DNA of 64,000 nt from Planctomycetaceae bacterium (GTDB lineage Bacteria > Planctomycetota > Planctomycetia > Pirellulales > Pirellulaceae), in assembly GCA_002862205.1 (NCBI GenBank), contig PKCN01000393.1:1-64000 (forward strand). The letters run 5' to 3'. A program made the translations under genes and the position numbers. Under the pieces are notes generated by a model, which was not told the origin of the DNA, did no database searches, and saw nothing but the letters and a program-made list of their open reading frames with translations. Positions 26,963-35,909 of this stretch are shown here, one piece after another (the first letter of the stretch is position 1; every line of letters begins with the position of its first letter).

Positions 26963-27724
26963 ATGGACATTGCCAGTATCGTCGGCCTGATTTTAGCGGT
27001 TGGCCTCATTATCGCCTCCATCATGCTGGGTGAAGCTCCCTTCACCGCCTTCTTGGACCTTCCGTCCATGTTGGTGGTGTTCGGTGGAGCAGTAGCCGCA
27101 GCCATGATCTGCTTTCCGCTTCACAGCATGCTGAAAGCACCTATGATCGCCCTCAAAGTTCTGATGAACAAAAGTGAAGATCGCATTGGCCTGATCAAAC
27201 AGATTGTCGAGCTGGCAGAAACGGCCCGCCGCGATGGACTTCTCGCGTTAGAGTCCAAAGTTCTGGAAATTGATAATCCGCTGGTGAAAACCGGAATTCA
27301 AATGGCCGTCGATGGCAGCACTCCTGATGTTGTTGAAGAAGTTCTGAGAACAGAAATCGACGCCATCGCCAGTCGACATCGTGAAGGCAAGAGCATCATG
27401 GACCAGCTGGGAAGATTTGCCCCCGCTTATGGGATGATCGGAACGCTGATCGGTTTGATCATGATGCTCCAGGACATGAGTGATCCATCAGGAATCGGTA
27501 AAGGTATGGCCGTCGCTCTGATCACAACTTTGTACGGTGCCATCATTGCCAATGTGTTTTTCAGCCCATTTGCTGAAAAACTGGGACTGATGAGCCGTAA
27601 TGAGATGGTCAGCTTTGAAATTGCGATACGCGGAGTCATGGCAATTCAATCTGGTGAAAGTCCTCGCGCCATCGATCAGAAGCTGAGAACGTTCCTGCCT
27701 CCAAAACAACGTGACCAGGAGTAG
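26963..27724 (+). CDS. motA: Flagellar motor stator protein MotA
   Basis: A membrane protein of 253 residues with four hydrophobic segments: the first pair in residues 1-55 (IVGLILAVGLIIASIML; LPSMLVVFGGAVAAAMI) and the second pair at about 150-205, including GRFAPAYGMIGTLIGLIMML and VALITTLYGAIIANVFFSPF. The cytoplasmic loop between the pairs carries charged residues that contact FliG. With MotB it forms the ion-driven stator. It lies 18 bases after flbD and three bases before motB. Confidence 0.95.
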   Translation: MDIASIVGLILAVGLIIASIMLGEAPFTAFLDLPSMLVVFGGAVAAAMICFPLHSMLKAPMIALKVLMNKSEDRIGLIKQIVELAETARRDGLLALESKVLEIDNPLVKTGIQMAVDGSTPDVVEEVLRTEIDAIASRHREGKSIMDQLGRFAPAYGMIGTLIGLIMMLQDMSDPSGIGKGMAVALITTLYGAIIANVFFSPFAEKLGLMSRNEMVSFEIAIRGVMAIQSGESPRAIDQKLRTFLPPKQRDQE

Positions 27725-27727
27725 GCC

Positions 27728-28498
27728 ATGAACGACGAACCAGAAGAAATCGGAATTCCGGAATGGGTTGTCACCTTTGGTGACATGATGAGCCTATTGC
27801 TGACATTCTTTATCATGCTTGTTTCGCTGAGTGAAATCAAAGATGACGAGACATACCAGAAACTCGTTGACTCTGTTCAACGCGAATTTGGTTATTCACG
27901 TTCCGCTGATTCCCTCTCACCAGGCAAAAAGCGACCACGCAAAACAGAATTCACGCCACTGGCTACAACCGGCCGTGCGAAACGCAAGGACACCACCCGA
28001 GGCGGTGTACCTGTCAAAGCTCCCGCGGGTGAAGAGCCCCGAGTACGTATTGTTCGGCCCGGACAATTAACTGCCGTCGGATCTGTAATATTCTTTCAGA
28101 TCGGAAAAGCAACACTCTCGCCCACAGCCAGAACTGAAATCAAACAGCTCGCGGACAAACTGCGGGGCAAACCGCAGAAAATTGAAATTCGCGGCCATGT
28201 GTCGCCAGCATATGCCAGCCGTGTGGACGACACCAAGCTAACCATACAACTTGGCTTTGAGCGTGCACTGAACGTGCGTCAGGCATTGGTAAACGAAGAA
28301 GGAATCAATCCTGGCAGATGCCGTGTTGCATCGGTAGGAGATAGCGAACCCGTCGATACATCAGCATCCGGTGACTCAAGCATTCCCAATCCAAGAGTCG
28401 AAGTTTTCATGCTGAACGAGTCCTTTACAGATCCGAATGAACTGGATGCACAGCGAACCACTGAAACACCCAATGATGCAAAGAAGGAGAAACAATAA
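27728..28498 (+). CDS. motB: Flagellar motor stator protein MotB
   Basis: A protein of 256 residues. One N-terminal membrane helix, WVVTFGDMMSLLLTFFIMLV, contains the ion-binding Asp19. The C-terminal half is an OmpA/MotB peptidoglycan-binding domain: IEIRGHVSPAYA, the QLGFERALNVRQALVNEEGI helix, and VASVGDSEPVD with NPRVEVF at the end. It anchors MotA to the cell wall. The start is three bases after motA, and the TAATG at its end overlaps the fliL start by one base. Confidence 0.94.
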   Translation: MNDEPEEIGIPEWVVTFGDMMSLLLTFFIMLVSLSEIKDDETYQKLVDSVQREFGYSRSADSLSPGKKRPRKTEFTPLATTGRAKRKDTTRGGVPVKAPAGEEPRVRIVRPGQLTAVGSVIFFQIGKATLSPTARTEIKQLADKLRGKPQKIEIRGHVSPAYASRVDDTKLTIQLGFERALNVRQALVNEEGINPGRCRVASVGDSEPVDTSASGDSSIPNPRVEVFMLNESFTDPNELDAQRTTETPNDAKKEKQ

Positions 28499-29046
28499 TG
28501 GCAGACGAAGAAGAGCAAGCAGAAGAACCCGCTTCCGTTGCCAGTGGCTTAGGTGGCCGTGGCATGATTATCGCGTTTGTTTCCGTCGTTGTTCTCATGG
28601 AAACAGCGATGTTCTTCTTTTTCATTCCAAGTGCTGAAGAAGTCAGTGCCTTGGCCGAAGAGCGGTTGGTCGCGTCGATTCAGAAAGGCGAAAATACCGC
28701 CGAAAAGAAAATCAAGGACGAAAATCAGATCAAGGAATGCACCATTGGGAAGTTTGGTGAAACATTCAGTCCACAGGACACCGAACTGACGTACCGGGTT
28801 GAAATAGATGTCTACGGGCTTGTGAAAGAGAAGTTTTACGACACTTTCACCCTCGAATTCGACGAAAAAGAAGGTCGTCTGAGGACGGCAATCCGTAGAA
28901 AAATTCGCAATAGTGACCTCGAGGAGCTCAGCAAGAACAATTTGGGCTTGCTAGAACGACGCATTTTGACGGAATGTAACCACCTACTGACTGACGATAT
29001 GTTGTTGGGTATTGGATTTACCAGCTATCAACTCATCGAACAGTAA
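28498..29046 (+). CDS. fliL: FliL-like flagellar basal body-associated protein
   Basis: A protein of 182 residues: acidic cytoplasmic start, one membrane helix (MIIAFVSVVVLMETAMFFFFI, near residues 22-42) and a periplasmic domain. That domain carries a strand pattern (TYRVEIDVYGLVKEKFYDTFTL) and ends with a helix (LGLLERRILTECNHLL). Layout and position between motB and fliN fit FliL, which assists the stator; similarity beyond layout is low, so the symbol is tentative. Its start overlaps the motB stop. Confidence 0.7.
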   Translation: MADEEEQAEEPASVASGLGGRGMIIAFVSVVVLMETAMFFFFIPSAEEVSALAEERLVASIQKGENTAEKKIKDENQIKECTIGKFGETFSPQDTELTYRVEIDVYGLVKEKFYDTFTLEFDEKEGRLRTAIRRKIRNSDLEELSKNNLGLLERRILTECNHLLTDDMLLGIGFTSYQLIEQ

Positions 29047-29129
29047 ACCGATTGCGCTGCCTGTTGTCGTGAAACAGCCAGCTGTGGAACAATTCTGCAT
29101 CAACACCAAGTCCATGGAAGGACGACGCT

Positions 29130-29630
29130 GTGGCTGATCAAAATGACGAATCGACGCAAGCTGATGCAACCGACGATGTTGCCGCAGAAGAAAGCGTAGC
29201 TACAGAGGCCGACACCGCCAATAACGACGATTCTGCAAAAGATGACAGTGGTGTACAAACGGCAGACATAGAAAAACTGCTGGACCAGGCAACGGAATCT
29301 CTTGAGCAGGCAGCCGGCGAGACAGCGTCTGCCGAGGCTACCCCAGCCCCATTTGATCTCAACGATCTTTCTCCCACCGAAGCACTTTCGGAGCGACAGC
29401 CCATCGACTTACTGGGCGAAGTCGAAATGGATCTCCGAATTGAACTGGGACGAACACAGATGTGCCTTGAAGAAGTGCTGCAACTGCGGGGCGGCTCCGT
29501 TGTTGCGCTCGACAAATTGGCAGGTGACCCCGTCGATGTGTTTGTCAATGGCCGGCTGATTGCAAAAGGAGAAGTATTGGTCATGAACGACAATTTCTGT
29601 ATACGAGTGACAGAACTGGTGGGCAGCTAG
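29130..29630 (+). CDS. fliN: Flagellar motor switch protein FliN with long acidic N terminus
   Basis: A protein of 166 residues. The C-terminal 80 form the SpoA domain: [60 protein letters not shown] and FCIRVTEL. The first 80 residues are Asp-, Glu- and Ala-rich and probably disordered, an extension beyond the usual FliN of about 130 residues. The GTG start at 29130 has GGAAGGA just before it. FliN forms the C-ring of the switch complex. Confidence 0.93.
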   Translation: MADQNDESTQADATDDVAAEESVATEADTANNDDSAKDDSGVQTADIEKLLDQATESLEQAAGETASAEATPAPFDLNDLSPTEALSERQPIDLLGEVEMDLRIELGRTQMCLEEVLQLRGGSVVALDKLAGDPVDVFVNGRLIAKGEVLVMNDNFCIRVTELVGS

Positions 29631-29695
29631 ATCAGAAAGCCGGAGCTTTCCCCGGATCATCAGGCTGCCATCCTCACCTCGCGGAATTGACCTTC

Positions 29696-30424
29696 ATGAA
29701 AAAGTTGCTCTCCCCTGCTTTGACCGCTGTTATCTGCATCAGCGTTTCTACGAACCATCTGCTAGGGCAGGAAGACACCAATCTGATCCGCGAACGAGGA
29801 GTTGCCAAGGCAATGACGGCGGACGTTCTGCGTGCAGGCGAAACACGCCGACTGCCGTCCTCCCAAGCAACAATCAATCATCTGGCACAAAACAGCACAC
29901 CAACGGCCCCGCAACAGTCAACAGAACGAGCCTTTCCCACTCTGATGCCAACTTCAGGCCCCAAAGATGCATCCAGCGTCGAGGGAAACCCGACATCTGG
30001 TTCTTCAAGTCCTCTGATCACTGTAAGCTCCAGTCTGGCTGTGGTGCTCGGACTATTTGCCGCCTTGATCTGGGCCACCCGTAAATTTGGTGACCGCGGG
30101 GGCGGTAATAAAAACATTCCCAAAGAGATTTTCCAAACACTGGGAAGTACCTCAATCGATCCCCGCACGCAAGTTTCCCTCCTGCGATGTGGTCAGAGGA
30201 TTCTCATCATTGCGCGGACGAACAATGGCGTGCATCCGCTGGGAGAAATCACCAATAAAGAAGAGGTTAGCCAGCTGATCGCTACCTGTACCGGTGACTC
30301 CAAGCAGGAATTCCAGAGTGCTTTATCGTCACTTGAATCAGAGCCCACAGAAACTGGCTACACCGGTGGTCATCCTGAACCAACCACCGCTCGTTCACGC
30401 GGACGACTGTTTGCGAGCGTGTAA
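29696..30424 (+). CDS. fliO: Flagellar biosynthesis protein FliO
   Basis: A protein of 242 residues with a signal peptide (MKKLLSPALTAVICISVS), a Ser/Thr/Pro-rich linker, one membrane helix (ITVSSSLAVVLGLFAALIW) and a cytoplasmic C-terminal domain with LGSTSIDPRTQVSLLRCGQR and GVHPLGEIT. This is the FliO pattern; FliO is a helper for FliP of the export gate. The operon ends here: fliP, fliQ and fliR, which often follow, are absent and an unrelated minus-strand gene converges. Confidence 0.85.
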   Translation: MKKLLSPALTAVICISVSTNHLLGQEDTNLIRERGVAKAMTADVLRAGETRRLPSSQATINHLAQNSTPTAPQQSTERAFPTLMPTSGPKDASSVEGNPTSGSSSPLITVSSSLAVVLGLFAALIWATRKFGDRGGGNKNIPKEIFQTLGSTSIDPRTQVSLLRCGQRILIIARTNNGVHPLGEITNKEEVSQLIATCTGDSKQEFQSALSSLESEPTETGYTGGHPEPTTARSRGRLFASV

Positions 30425-30483
30425 TCCACTTTTCTGGCAAGCTGCAACTCAAAAACGCTCCAAACGCTAGCGACTTCATACCG

Positions 30484-31410
30484 CTAATTGGAAAGCATTC
30501 CGATTCGTTTCAGCCAATCCTGGCATAGGGCAGGCCACTGTGATGCCCCGGGTAATTGACGGGCCAAACCCACACCATGTCGTCCTTTGGGAAAGACGTG
30601 CAACTCGGACAGCACGCCATTTTTCTGTAACGCCAGATAATACTGCAAGCTGTTCTCGACAGGCACCACTTTGTCTTCGGCAGTGTGAAAGAGGAATGTA
30701 GGTGGAGTGTCGCTTGTGACTTGGCGTTCGTTGGAGAGTGCTTCGATCAATTCAGGATCAGGATTGACGCCAATCAAATTCTGTTGGCTTCCCCGGTGGG
30801 TGTAAGGTTTGTCGAAGGCAATGACTGGATAGCAGAGAATTGAAAAATCAGGGCGTGATGACACTCTTGCAACAGGGTCTTCGGCTGAGGGTTCACCGGC
30901 CAGAAAATGAGTCGAAACCGTCGAGCACAAATGCCCGCCTGCCGAGAAACCAATCACTCCAACACGCATGGGATCAATGTTCAATTCTTTTGATTTTGCT
31001 CTTAAAGTCTGGATGGCACGTTGTGCATCCTGCATGGGTCTTGGATGCCCATAGCCTTTCCCCTCATTGCCTTTACCACGAAGCCGGTAGGTACAAATAG
31101 CGGACTGGATTCCCATCGCTGCAAACCACTCAGCAAATTGGTATCCCTCATGTCCGATGGCATGCCCGTGGTAACCACCTCCAGGCAGGATTACGACCGC
31201 AGCAGTGGGGCGTTCAGTTGCGACCCGTGTGATAATCAACTCCGGAAGATCTCCGTCTTTTTCACCGCCCGCGCCAGGCGCTCCATCAGGCCATAACAAT
31301 TCGGTTGTTTGATTCGTTGATTCCGATTTTCTTTGCTGCGACCACACAGGTGCGGCAATCAAGACTGCCAGCGGCACGCACACAAAACGGGCAAAGGACA
31401 TTCCATTCAT
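30484..31410 (-). CDS. Secreted alpha/beta hydrolase, esterase/acetyl-xylan-esterase-like
   Basis: A protein of 308 residues from ATG 31410, which has GAGG about eight bases upstream. Signal peptide FARFVCVPLAVLIAAPVWS. The hydrolase domain has the oxyanion segment AAVVILPGGGYHGHAIGHEG, the nucleophile elbow GVIGFSAGGHLCS, the acid in FHTAEDKVVPVENS and the catalytic His in FPKGRHGVGLA. This is the dienelactone-hydrolase-like or BD-FAE group active on acetylated or feruloylated polysaccharides, or small esters. It is exported and convergent with fliO. Confidence 0.88.
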   Translation of the reverse strand: MNGMSFARFVCVPLAVLIAAPVWSQQRKSESTNQTTELLWPDGAPGAGGEKDGDLPELIITRVATERPTAAVVILPGGGYHGHAIGHEGYQFAEWFAAMGIQSAICTYRLRGKGNEGKGYGHPRPMQDAQRAIQTLRAKSKELNIDPMRVGVIGFSAGGHLCSTVSTHFLAGEPSAEDPVARVSSRPDFSILCYPVIAFDKPYTHRGSQQNLIGVNPDPELIEALSNERQVTSDTPPTFLFHTAEDKVVPVENSLQYYLALQKNGVLSELHVFPKGRHGVGLARQLPGASQWPALCQDWLKRIGMLSN

Positions 31411-31709
31411 CTCAACCAACCTCGGTAAAGTATCAAACAGTGATCAACACAGGTCTCGATTCTAGACGAAAAATCGGCAACCATGAGGCAACAAACCGAC
31501 AGACCTGTATTCGACTTTCACAACAGGTTCACCCTGCTAACATTCTGGGGCTCATTCTTGTACGCATGCAGTGCGCCGACCAAATCAACCACAAATACCG
31601 GATGGTTCTCGTCCCACCTGCCAAAAATGCCTCAAAAAGCTTAGGCTGAGGTTGCTTGTAGAGATCACAAGAAGTTCTGAAGAACATGTCACGATGGATT
31701 TGAGTCGCC

Positions 31710-32606
31710 TTGTCAAGTTCTGCGTCCAGCCCTGCAACTACCACTCAAACAACCGGTCAACGACTGCGTTGGAAACTATCCCTATGGCGCGCCATCCTCA
31801 GCACAGCACTAGGGGAACGTCTTGTTTATCGAGGTGACTTCGCCCTAGGCACCCTGATGCGTTTCCTGCCAATTGTGACACAGATTTTCCTGTGGTATGC
31901 AATTTTTGACTCCATCGAGGCATCTCAAGGAGGCAAAATTCAGGACACCGAAATTCGCGGTTTTCATTTCACGGATATTGTGGCCTATTACCTGCTCACC
32001 ATGGTAGCCAGAGCATTCTCGAGCATGCCTGGTCTGGCTTCCGGTATTGCCAGAGAGATCAGAGATGGGGAAATCAAACGTTACTTGATTCAACCAATTG
32101 ACCTGATCAGTTTTCTGCTTCTGACTCGAATCGCACACAAACTGGCATACTACGCCATTGCGATTCTTCCGTTTGCCCTCGTGTTTTTTCTGTGCCGCAA
32201 CTATTTCACGGCAGGGTGGCCTCCATGGCCTGTGCTGGCTGCGTTTGCGGGTTCACTGATCATGGGATTCCTGATTGGTTTTTTCCTTGAAGCAGCTATC
32301 GGCATGATCGGTTTTTGGTTCCTCGAAGTTTCGTCCCTTCTTTTTGTCTACATGCTCTTCAGCTTTTTTCTGTCGGGTCATATGTTTCCATTGACCATGC
32401 TGCCCGACCATGTAGCAACATTTGTCAATTTTCTGCCATTCAAATATTTAGCCTACTTTCCTGCAGCTATTTTCCTGGGAAAGATTCCTGAAGAGGATCT
32501 GCCTTTGGAATTGGCCATTGAAGCGTGCTGGTTGACTTTCTTCATTGTTGTGTGCCGGTATGCGTATGCCCGCGGGGTTCGTCGCTACAGTGGTTTCGGG
32601 GGTTGA
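31710..32606 (+). CDS. ABC-2 type transporter permease
   Basis: A membrane protein of about 298 residues with six hydrophobic segments ([51 protein letters not shown] and others), read from TTG 31710. No ATG lies earlier in frame and the first helix is not cut, so the exact start is uncertain. It resembles planctomycete and cyanobacterial ABC-2 permeases that occur in pairs. It ends two bases before the second permease. The ATP-binding subunit is not in the window, so the substrate is unknown. Confidence 0.85.
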   Translation: MSSSASSPATTTQTTGQRLRWKLSLWRAILSTALGERLVYRGDFALGTLMRFLPIVTQIFLWYAIFDSIEASQGGKIQDTEIRGFHFTDIVAYYLLTMVARAFSSMPGLASGIAREIRDGEIKRYLIQPIDLISFLLLTRIAHKLAYYAIAILPFALVFFLCRNYFTAGWPPWPVLAAFAGSLIMGFLIGFFLEAAIGMIGFWFLEVSSLLFVYMLFSFFLSGHMFPLTMLPDHVATFVNFLPFKYLAYFPAAIFLGKIPEEDLPLELAIEACWLTFFIVVCRYAYARGVRRYSGFGG

Positions 32607-32608
32607 AA

Positions 32609-33478
32609 ATGCAGCAGGACTCCAGATCCAACCGGACCAAATACTGGAAGGTTTTTCTCACCTTTGCGCGCAACAGTCTCGTGCGAGACATGACATTCCG
32701 CACCAACTTCATGCTGCAATGCATCAGTAGCATTGGCTGGACAATGATGAACGTCGGTTTTTATCTCATCATTTTCCAGTACACCAAATCCATCGGCGCT
32801 GATAGCGGTTGGGACCGCGACAAGTTTTTTCTGTTCATCGCAACAACATGGTTCATCAATAGCCTTGTGCAGGCATTCTTCATGCCCAATGCGGAAGAAT
32901 TCAGCGAGTTGATCCGCACTGGCGGTCTCGACTTCGCTCTCCTCAAGCCCATTGATACGCAATTTCTTGTTTCTTTCAGGCGGGTTGACTGGAGTGCGTT
33001 ATCCAACTTTGCAGCTGGTTTCATCATTGCCTTGATCGCTTTGTACTCGCTCGCAAATCGACAAGTGGACCCCATGGTCCCAAGTGTGTTGTCGATTCTG
33101 CTTTACATTGTTTTTCTGGCCTGCGGTGTGGTCATCATGTACTCACTGATGATTTGCTTGAGCGCAACAAGCATCTGGCTGGGACGAAACCAAACACTTT
33201 ATAATTTCTGGTTTTACATCACGAATTTCAGTCGCTATCCCATGGAAATCTACAATCGCGGCTGGGGCAGACCACTGTACGGATTCTTTACTTTCATCAT
33301 TCCTGTCTTGCTGGTAGTAAATATTCCTGCGCGTATTCTGGCCAGGCCAATCAGCCCCCAAACATGGGAAGACCAACTTCTGGTCGGTTGGGGTTTGATC
33401 GCGACCCTTCTAAGCCTTTTGATCAGTCGCTGGGTATTCAAACGCGCGCTGCTTAGCTACCGGAGCGCAAGCTCATGA
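32609..33478 (+). CDS. ABC-2 type transporter permease (second subunit)
   Basis: A membrane protein of 289 residues from ATG 32609, two bases after the stop of the first permease. About six helices, including TNFMLQCISSIGWTMMNVGF and SVLSILLYIVFLACGVVIM; the C terminus ends with a WVFKRALLSYRSAS helix. It carries the same IRTGGLDFALLKPID-type cytoplasmic loop that its partner has as [15 protein letters not shown], so the two look like related halves of a heterodimer. The missing ATPase may lie elsewhere on the chromosome. Confidence 0.85.
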   Translation: MQQDSRSNRTKYWKVFLTFARNSLVRDMTFRTNFMLQCISSIGWTMMNVGFYLIIFQYTKSIGADSGWDRDKFFLFIATTWFINSLVQAFFMPNAEEFSELIRTGGLDFALLKPIDTQFLVSFRRVDWSALSNFAAGFIIALIALYSLANRQVDPMVPSVLSILLYIVFLACGVVIMYSLMICLSATSIWLGRNQTLYNFWFYITNFSRYPMEIYNRGWGRPLYGFFTFIIPVLLVVNIPARILARPISPQTWEDQLLVGWGLIATLLSLLISRWVFKRALLSYRSASS

Positions 33479-33602
33479 TGGGCTATCTCGAGCATTTTCT
33501 TTCGGTGGGCAGCCTTACCTCAAAGCAAGCTCATTCCGAGTTGCGGTAAAACACCGCTCCACCTGACGCTATTGAATCATGGCCCAAATTTGATTTGCTC
33601 AT

Positions 33603-35855
33603 TCACCTGCTGCTCAAGGGCTGCCACTTAAGCACCGCCGGCGTCGACTCCAGTCCTACGGAGTTGATTGTAAAAACGTGGTATTCACATGACTCTGGAT
33701 CAAGAGGTTTAAGGTCAGAAAATTGCATTCTGGCAAGAGGCTGCGTCGGGGTACCTGAGTAGTTCATGACCTGAAAGAGAGGGCGTCCGTAGCGAGACGT
33801 CGACTTTTCTGGCAAGCGCCCAATCGTTTCACCATTGCGTTCAATTCGAAATCCACCCAGCCCACTTTCGATATCGGCATCCACTTTCCAGGTAAGCAAT
33901 GTGCTGTTGCCATCCAATCGCGCGGCCAATGAATGAGGAGCAGCTGGCGCTGAAAAATCTGGCAAATTACCAAGCCGCAAGAAAGTGGACCAACGGGATG
34001 CGAACAACTCATCAGGTAACCATGAGGCGTTTCGTTTTTCACTGGGGTAATCATCTGAAGAAAAAACTTTACCCGACTCCGAACCAAACCACGAACGCGC
34101 CATATCAATGGGGCGCAGTTCCATTGGAGCTTCGCTGTCATCAGACAGCCGCAGTTTCAGGCAACTATCAAAGAATGGGATCGCCAAGTAACGCGAATCT
34201 CCACACTCATGACCTGTGTTCGGATCTGGAGCGATTCCAAACGGCGCATCGGAAAGCCGATACGCAGTCTTCATGGCGTGCAAACCATCCCAGGCACGAT
34301 GAAACCTTTCGTGAGTACGTTCTTTTGCCCCCGGACACGCCATCACAGGCACGCCAAAAACATTTGATTTCAAATCTGGTGCTTTCACATCACCTTGAGT
34401 CCAGTAACCAAATGCCGTGCCTGATTGCAACCAAATTGCAACGATACGGGCAGGATGCATGGTCTGCATCAAACTTGCCCAGAAACCGCCTCCAGAATGC
34501 CCCCACAGACACCACGGCACCTGACTTAGTTCGTCATGCCCTGTTTGCTCGGCAAATCGGTTCAATGCTTGCAGGAATCGCATACCCGATCCATTTCTTG
34601 GATCACACCACAATCGACAACTGCTACCAGCTCGCCCTTCATAGGAGGAACCAAGCAGAGCGCAATCCCATTTCTTTGCCAGCGCACGCCAGTGCAAGTC
34701 ACAAACGGCAGTCAGACCGGCGTTGGACGCGCCAGGACCACAGCCATGTTGATGCACGATCACCCCTCGAATCTGTTCAACTCCAGGCGGCAACCAAAGA
34801 TCAAAGTCCACAAACAACTCCAACTCACCGGGTGCGTCAGAGGCGGGAAAATAACAACGATAGACATCGTCATACTCTGTTTTGGAAGCATCCTGATGAC
34901 GCAACACGCGTGCAGCAACCTGTTTCTCAATGTCGGCTGCGATCTTCTGAGCTTCCACCATCGCTAACCCCGGCTTCATACCGGGGCGATCATGCCCTAC
35001 ATGACTCAACCACGCTGCGTGCATGATTTTTTGCCGGCGATCAATTAAGGCTTTGAGAGATTCATCTGGTTCAATCTGCTCAGCTACCCCCCAAGCTTTC
35101 AGTACAGTATCGGCGAGAACTGCGTGTCCTTCATGATTCACATGCACGCCATCAGGAGACATGGAAAATTGAGGGTTTGTTTTTCGCTGCGAAATAACGT
35201 AGCTCGAAACCGCCGAGTGAAGATCGATTACAAGTTCCACGTCATCGTTCTGCTGCAGAATCCACTTGGCATAACTCGCCATCACAGCGTCGTAATCTTC
35301 GTAAATCTCCTTCCATGAGTACTGCTCTGCACCTTTCGGCAGGAGCTTGCCTTTCTGCTTCAGTGGCAGGGAATCAAAGGCCGGCGGGGTCATCAAAACC
35401 AGCTTTGCACCAGCAGCTTTTACTTTGAAAATGATTTGCCGAATGCCCGCCTGATATGCCGCAAAACGATCTTCAGAAAAAGGATAGTAAATTCCATCGT
35501 TCATTCCGTAGCACGCTACCACGAGATCCGGCTGCGTTTTCTCCATAGCAGCATCAATCCTCGAGTGGACATTGGGTCTGGGAAACGGATGTTCCGGCTC
35601 TGACAAACCACTGCATGTCTCACTGGGCAAACCCAGGTTGATCAATTCGCCATCATAACCCCGAAGACGTAATTGCGTTTCAACCAGAGATATATAATCG
35701 CCCGCATGAGTGATTGAATCACCGAGGAAAAGAATGCGTTTCGCTGCACCAGGAAAAACCTCTTCGGCAGAAGAACCTGGTGCTGTTGAACCAAGCACTG
35801 CCACAAGTCCAAGCATTCCTAGAACGCTACGAGTGAGTCTAATTACAACAAGCAT
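33603..35855 (-). CDS. Fusion of SGNH hydrolase and alpha/beta hydrolase, secreted
   Basis: A protein of 750 residues. Signal peptide LTRSVLGMLGLVAVLGST at the N terminus, with GGGAAGAGAA-like ribosome site (GGGAAGAGAA before ATG 35855). An SGNH hydrolase domain follows (residues 40-260): the nucleophile block LFLGDSITHAG, GMNDG, and the Asp/His block SPDGVHVNHEGH. A helical linker leads to a second alpha/beta hydrolase domain with VIVHQHGCGPGASN and the nucleophile elbow LWGHSGGGFWASL. The C terminus (residues 650-750) looks like a fibronectin type III-like beta module. The gene lies 54 bases after the sodium:solute symporter gene in the same direction. It is probably a two-step carbohydrate esterase; the substrate is unknown. 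Confidence 0.75.
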   Translation of the reverse strand: MLVVIRLTRSVLGMLGLVAVLGSTAPGSSAEEVFPGAAKRILFLGDSITHAGDYISLVETQLRLRGYDGELINLGLPSETCSGLSEPEHPFPRPNVHSRIDAAMEKTQPDLVVACYGMNDGIYYPFSEDRFAAYQAGIRQIIFKVKAAGAKLVLMTPPAFDSLPLKQKGKLLPKGAEQYSWKEIYEDYDAVMASYAKWILQQNDDVELVIDLHSAVSSYVISQRKTNPQFSMSPDGVHVNHEGHAVLADTVLKAWGVAEQIEPDESLKALIDRRQKIMHAAWLSHVGHDRPGMKPGLAMVEAQKIAADIEKQVAARVLRHQDASKTEYDDVYRCYFPASDAPGELELFVDFDLWLPPGVEQIRGVIVHQHGCGPGASNAGLTAVCDLHWRALAKKWDCALLGSSYEGRAGSSCRLWCDPRNGSGMRFLQALNRFAEQTGHDELSQVPWCLWGHSGGGFWASLMQTMHPARIVAIWLQSGTAFGYWTQGDVKAPDLKSNVFGVPVMACPGAKERTHERFHRAWDGLHAMKTAYRLSDAPFGIAPDPNTGHECGDSRYLAIPFFDSCLKLRLSDDSEAPMELRPIDMARSWFGSESGKVFSSDDYPSEKRNASWLPDELFASRWSTFLRLGNLPDFSAPAAPHSLAARLDGNSTLLTWKVDADIESGLGGFRIERNGETIGRLPEKSTSRYGRPLFQVMNYSGTPTQPLARMQFSDLKPLDPESCEYHVFTINSVGLESTPAVLKWQPLSSR

Positions 35856-35909
35856 TTCTCTTCCCTGTGAGCAACCACTCGCTTCAATCGTCTTGCAATT
35901 CACTACACA

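Noticed and set aside
33899-35026. 375-codon plus-strand frame
   Set aside because: It is antisense to the SGNH/alpha-beta hydrolase gene and has no recognisable domain.
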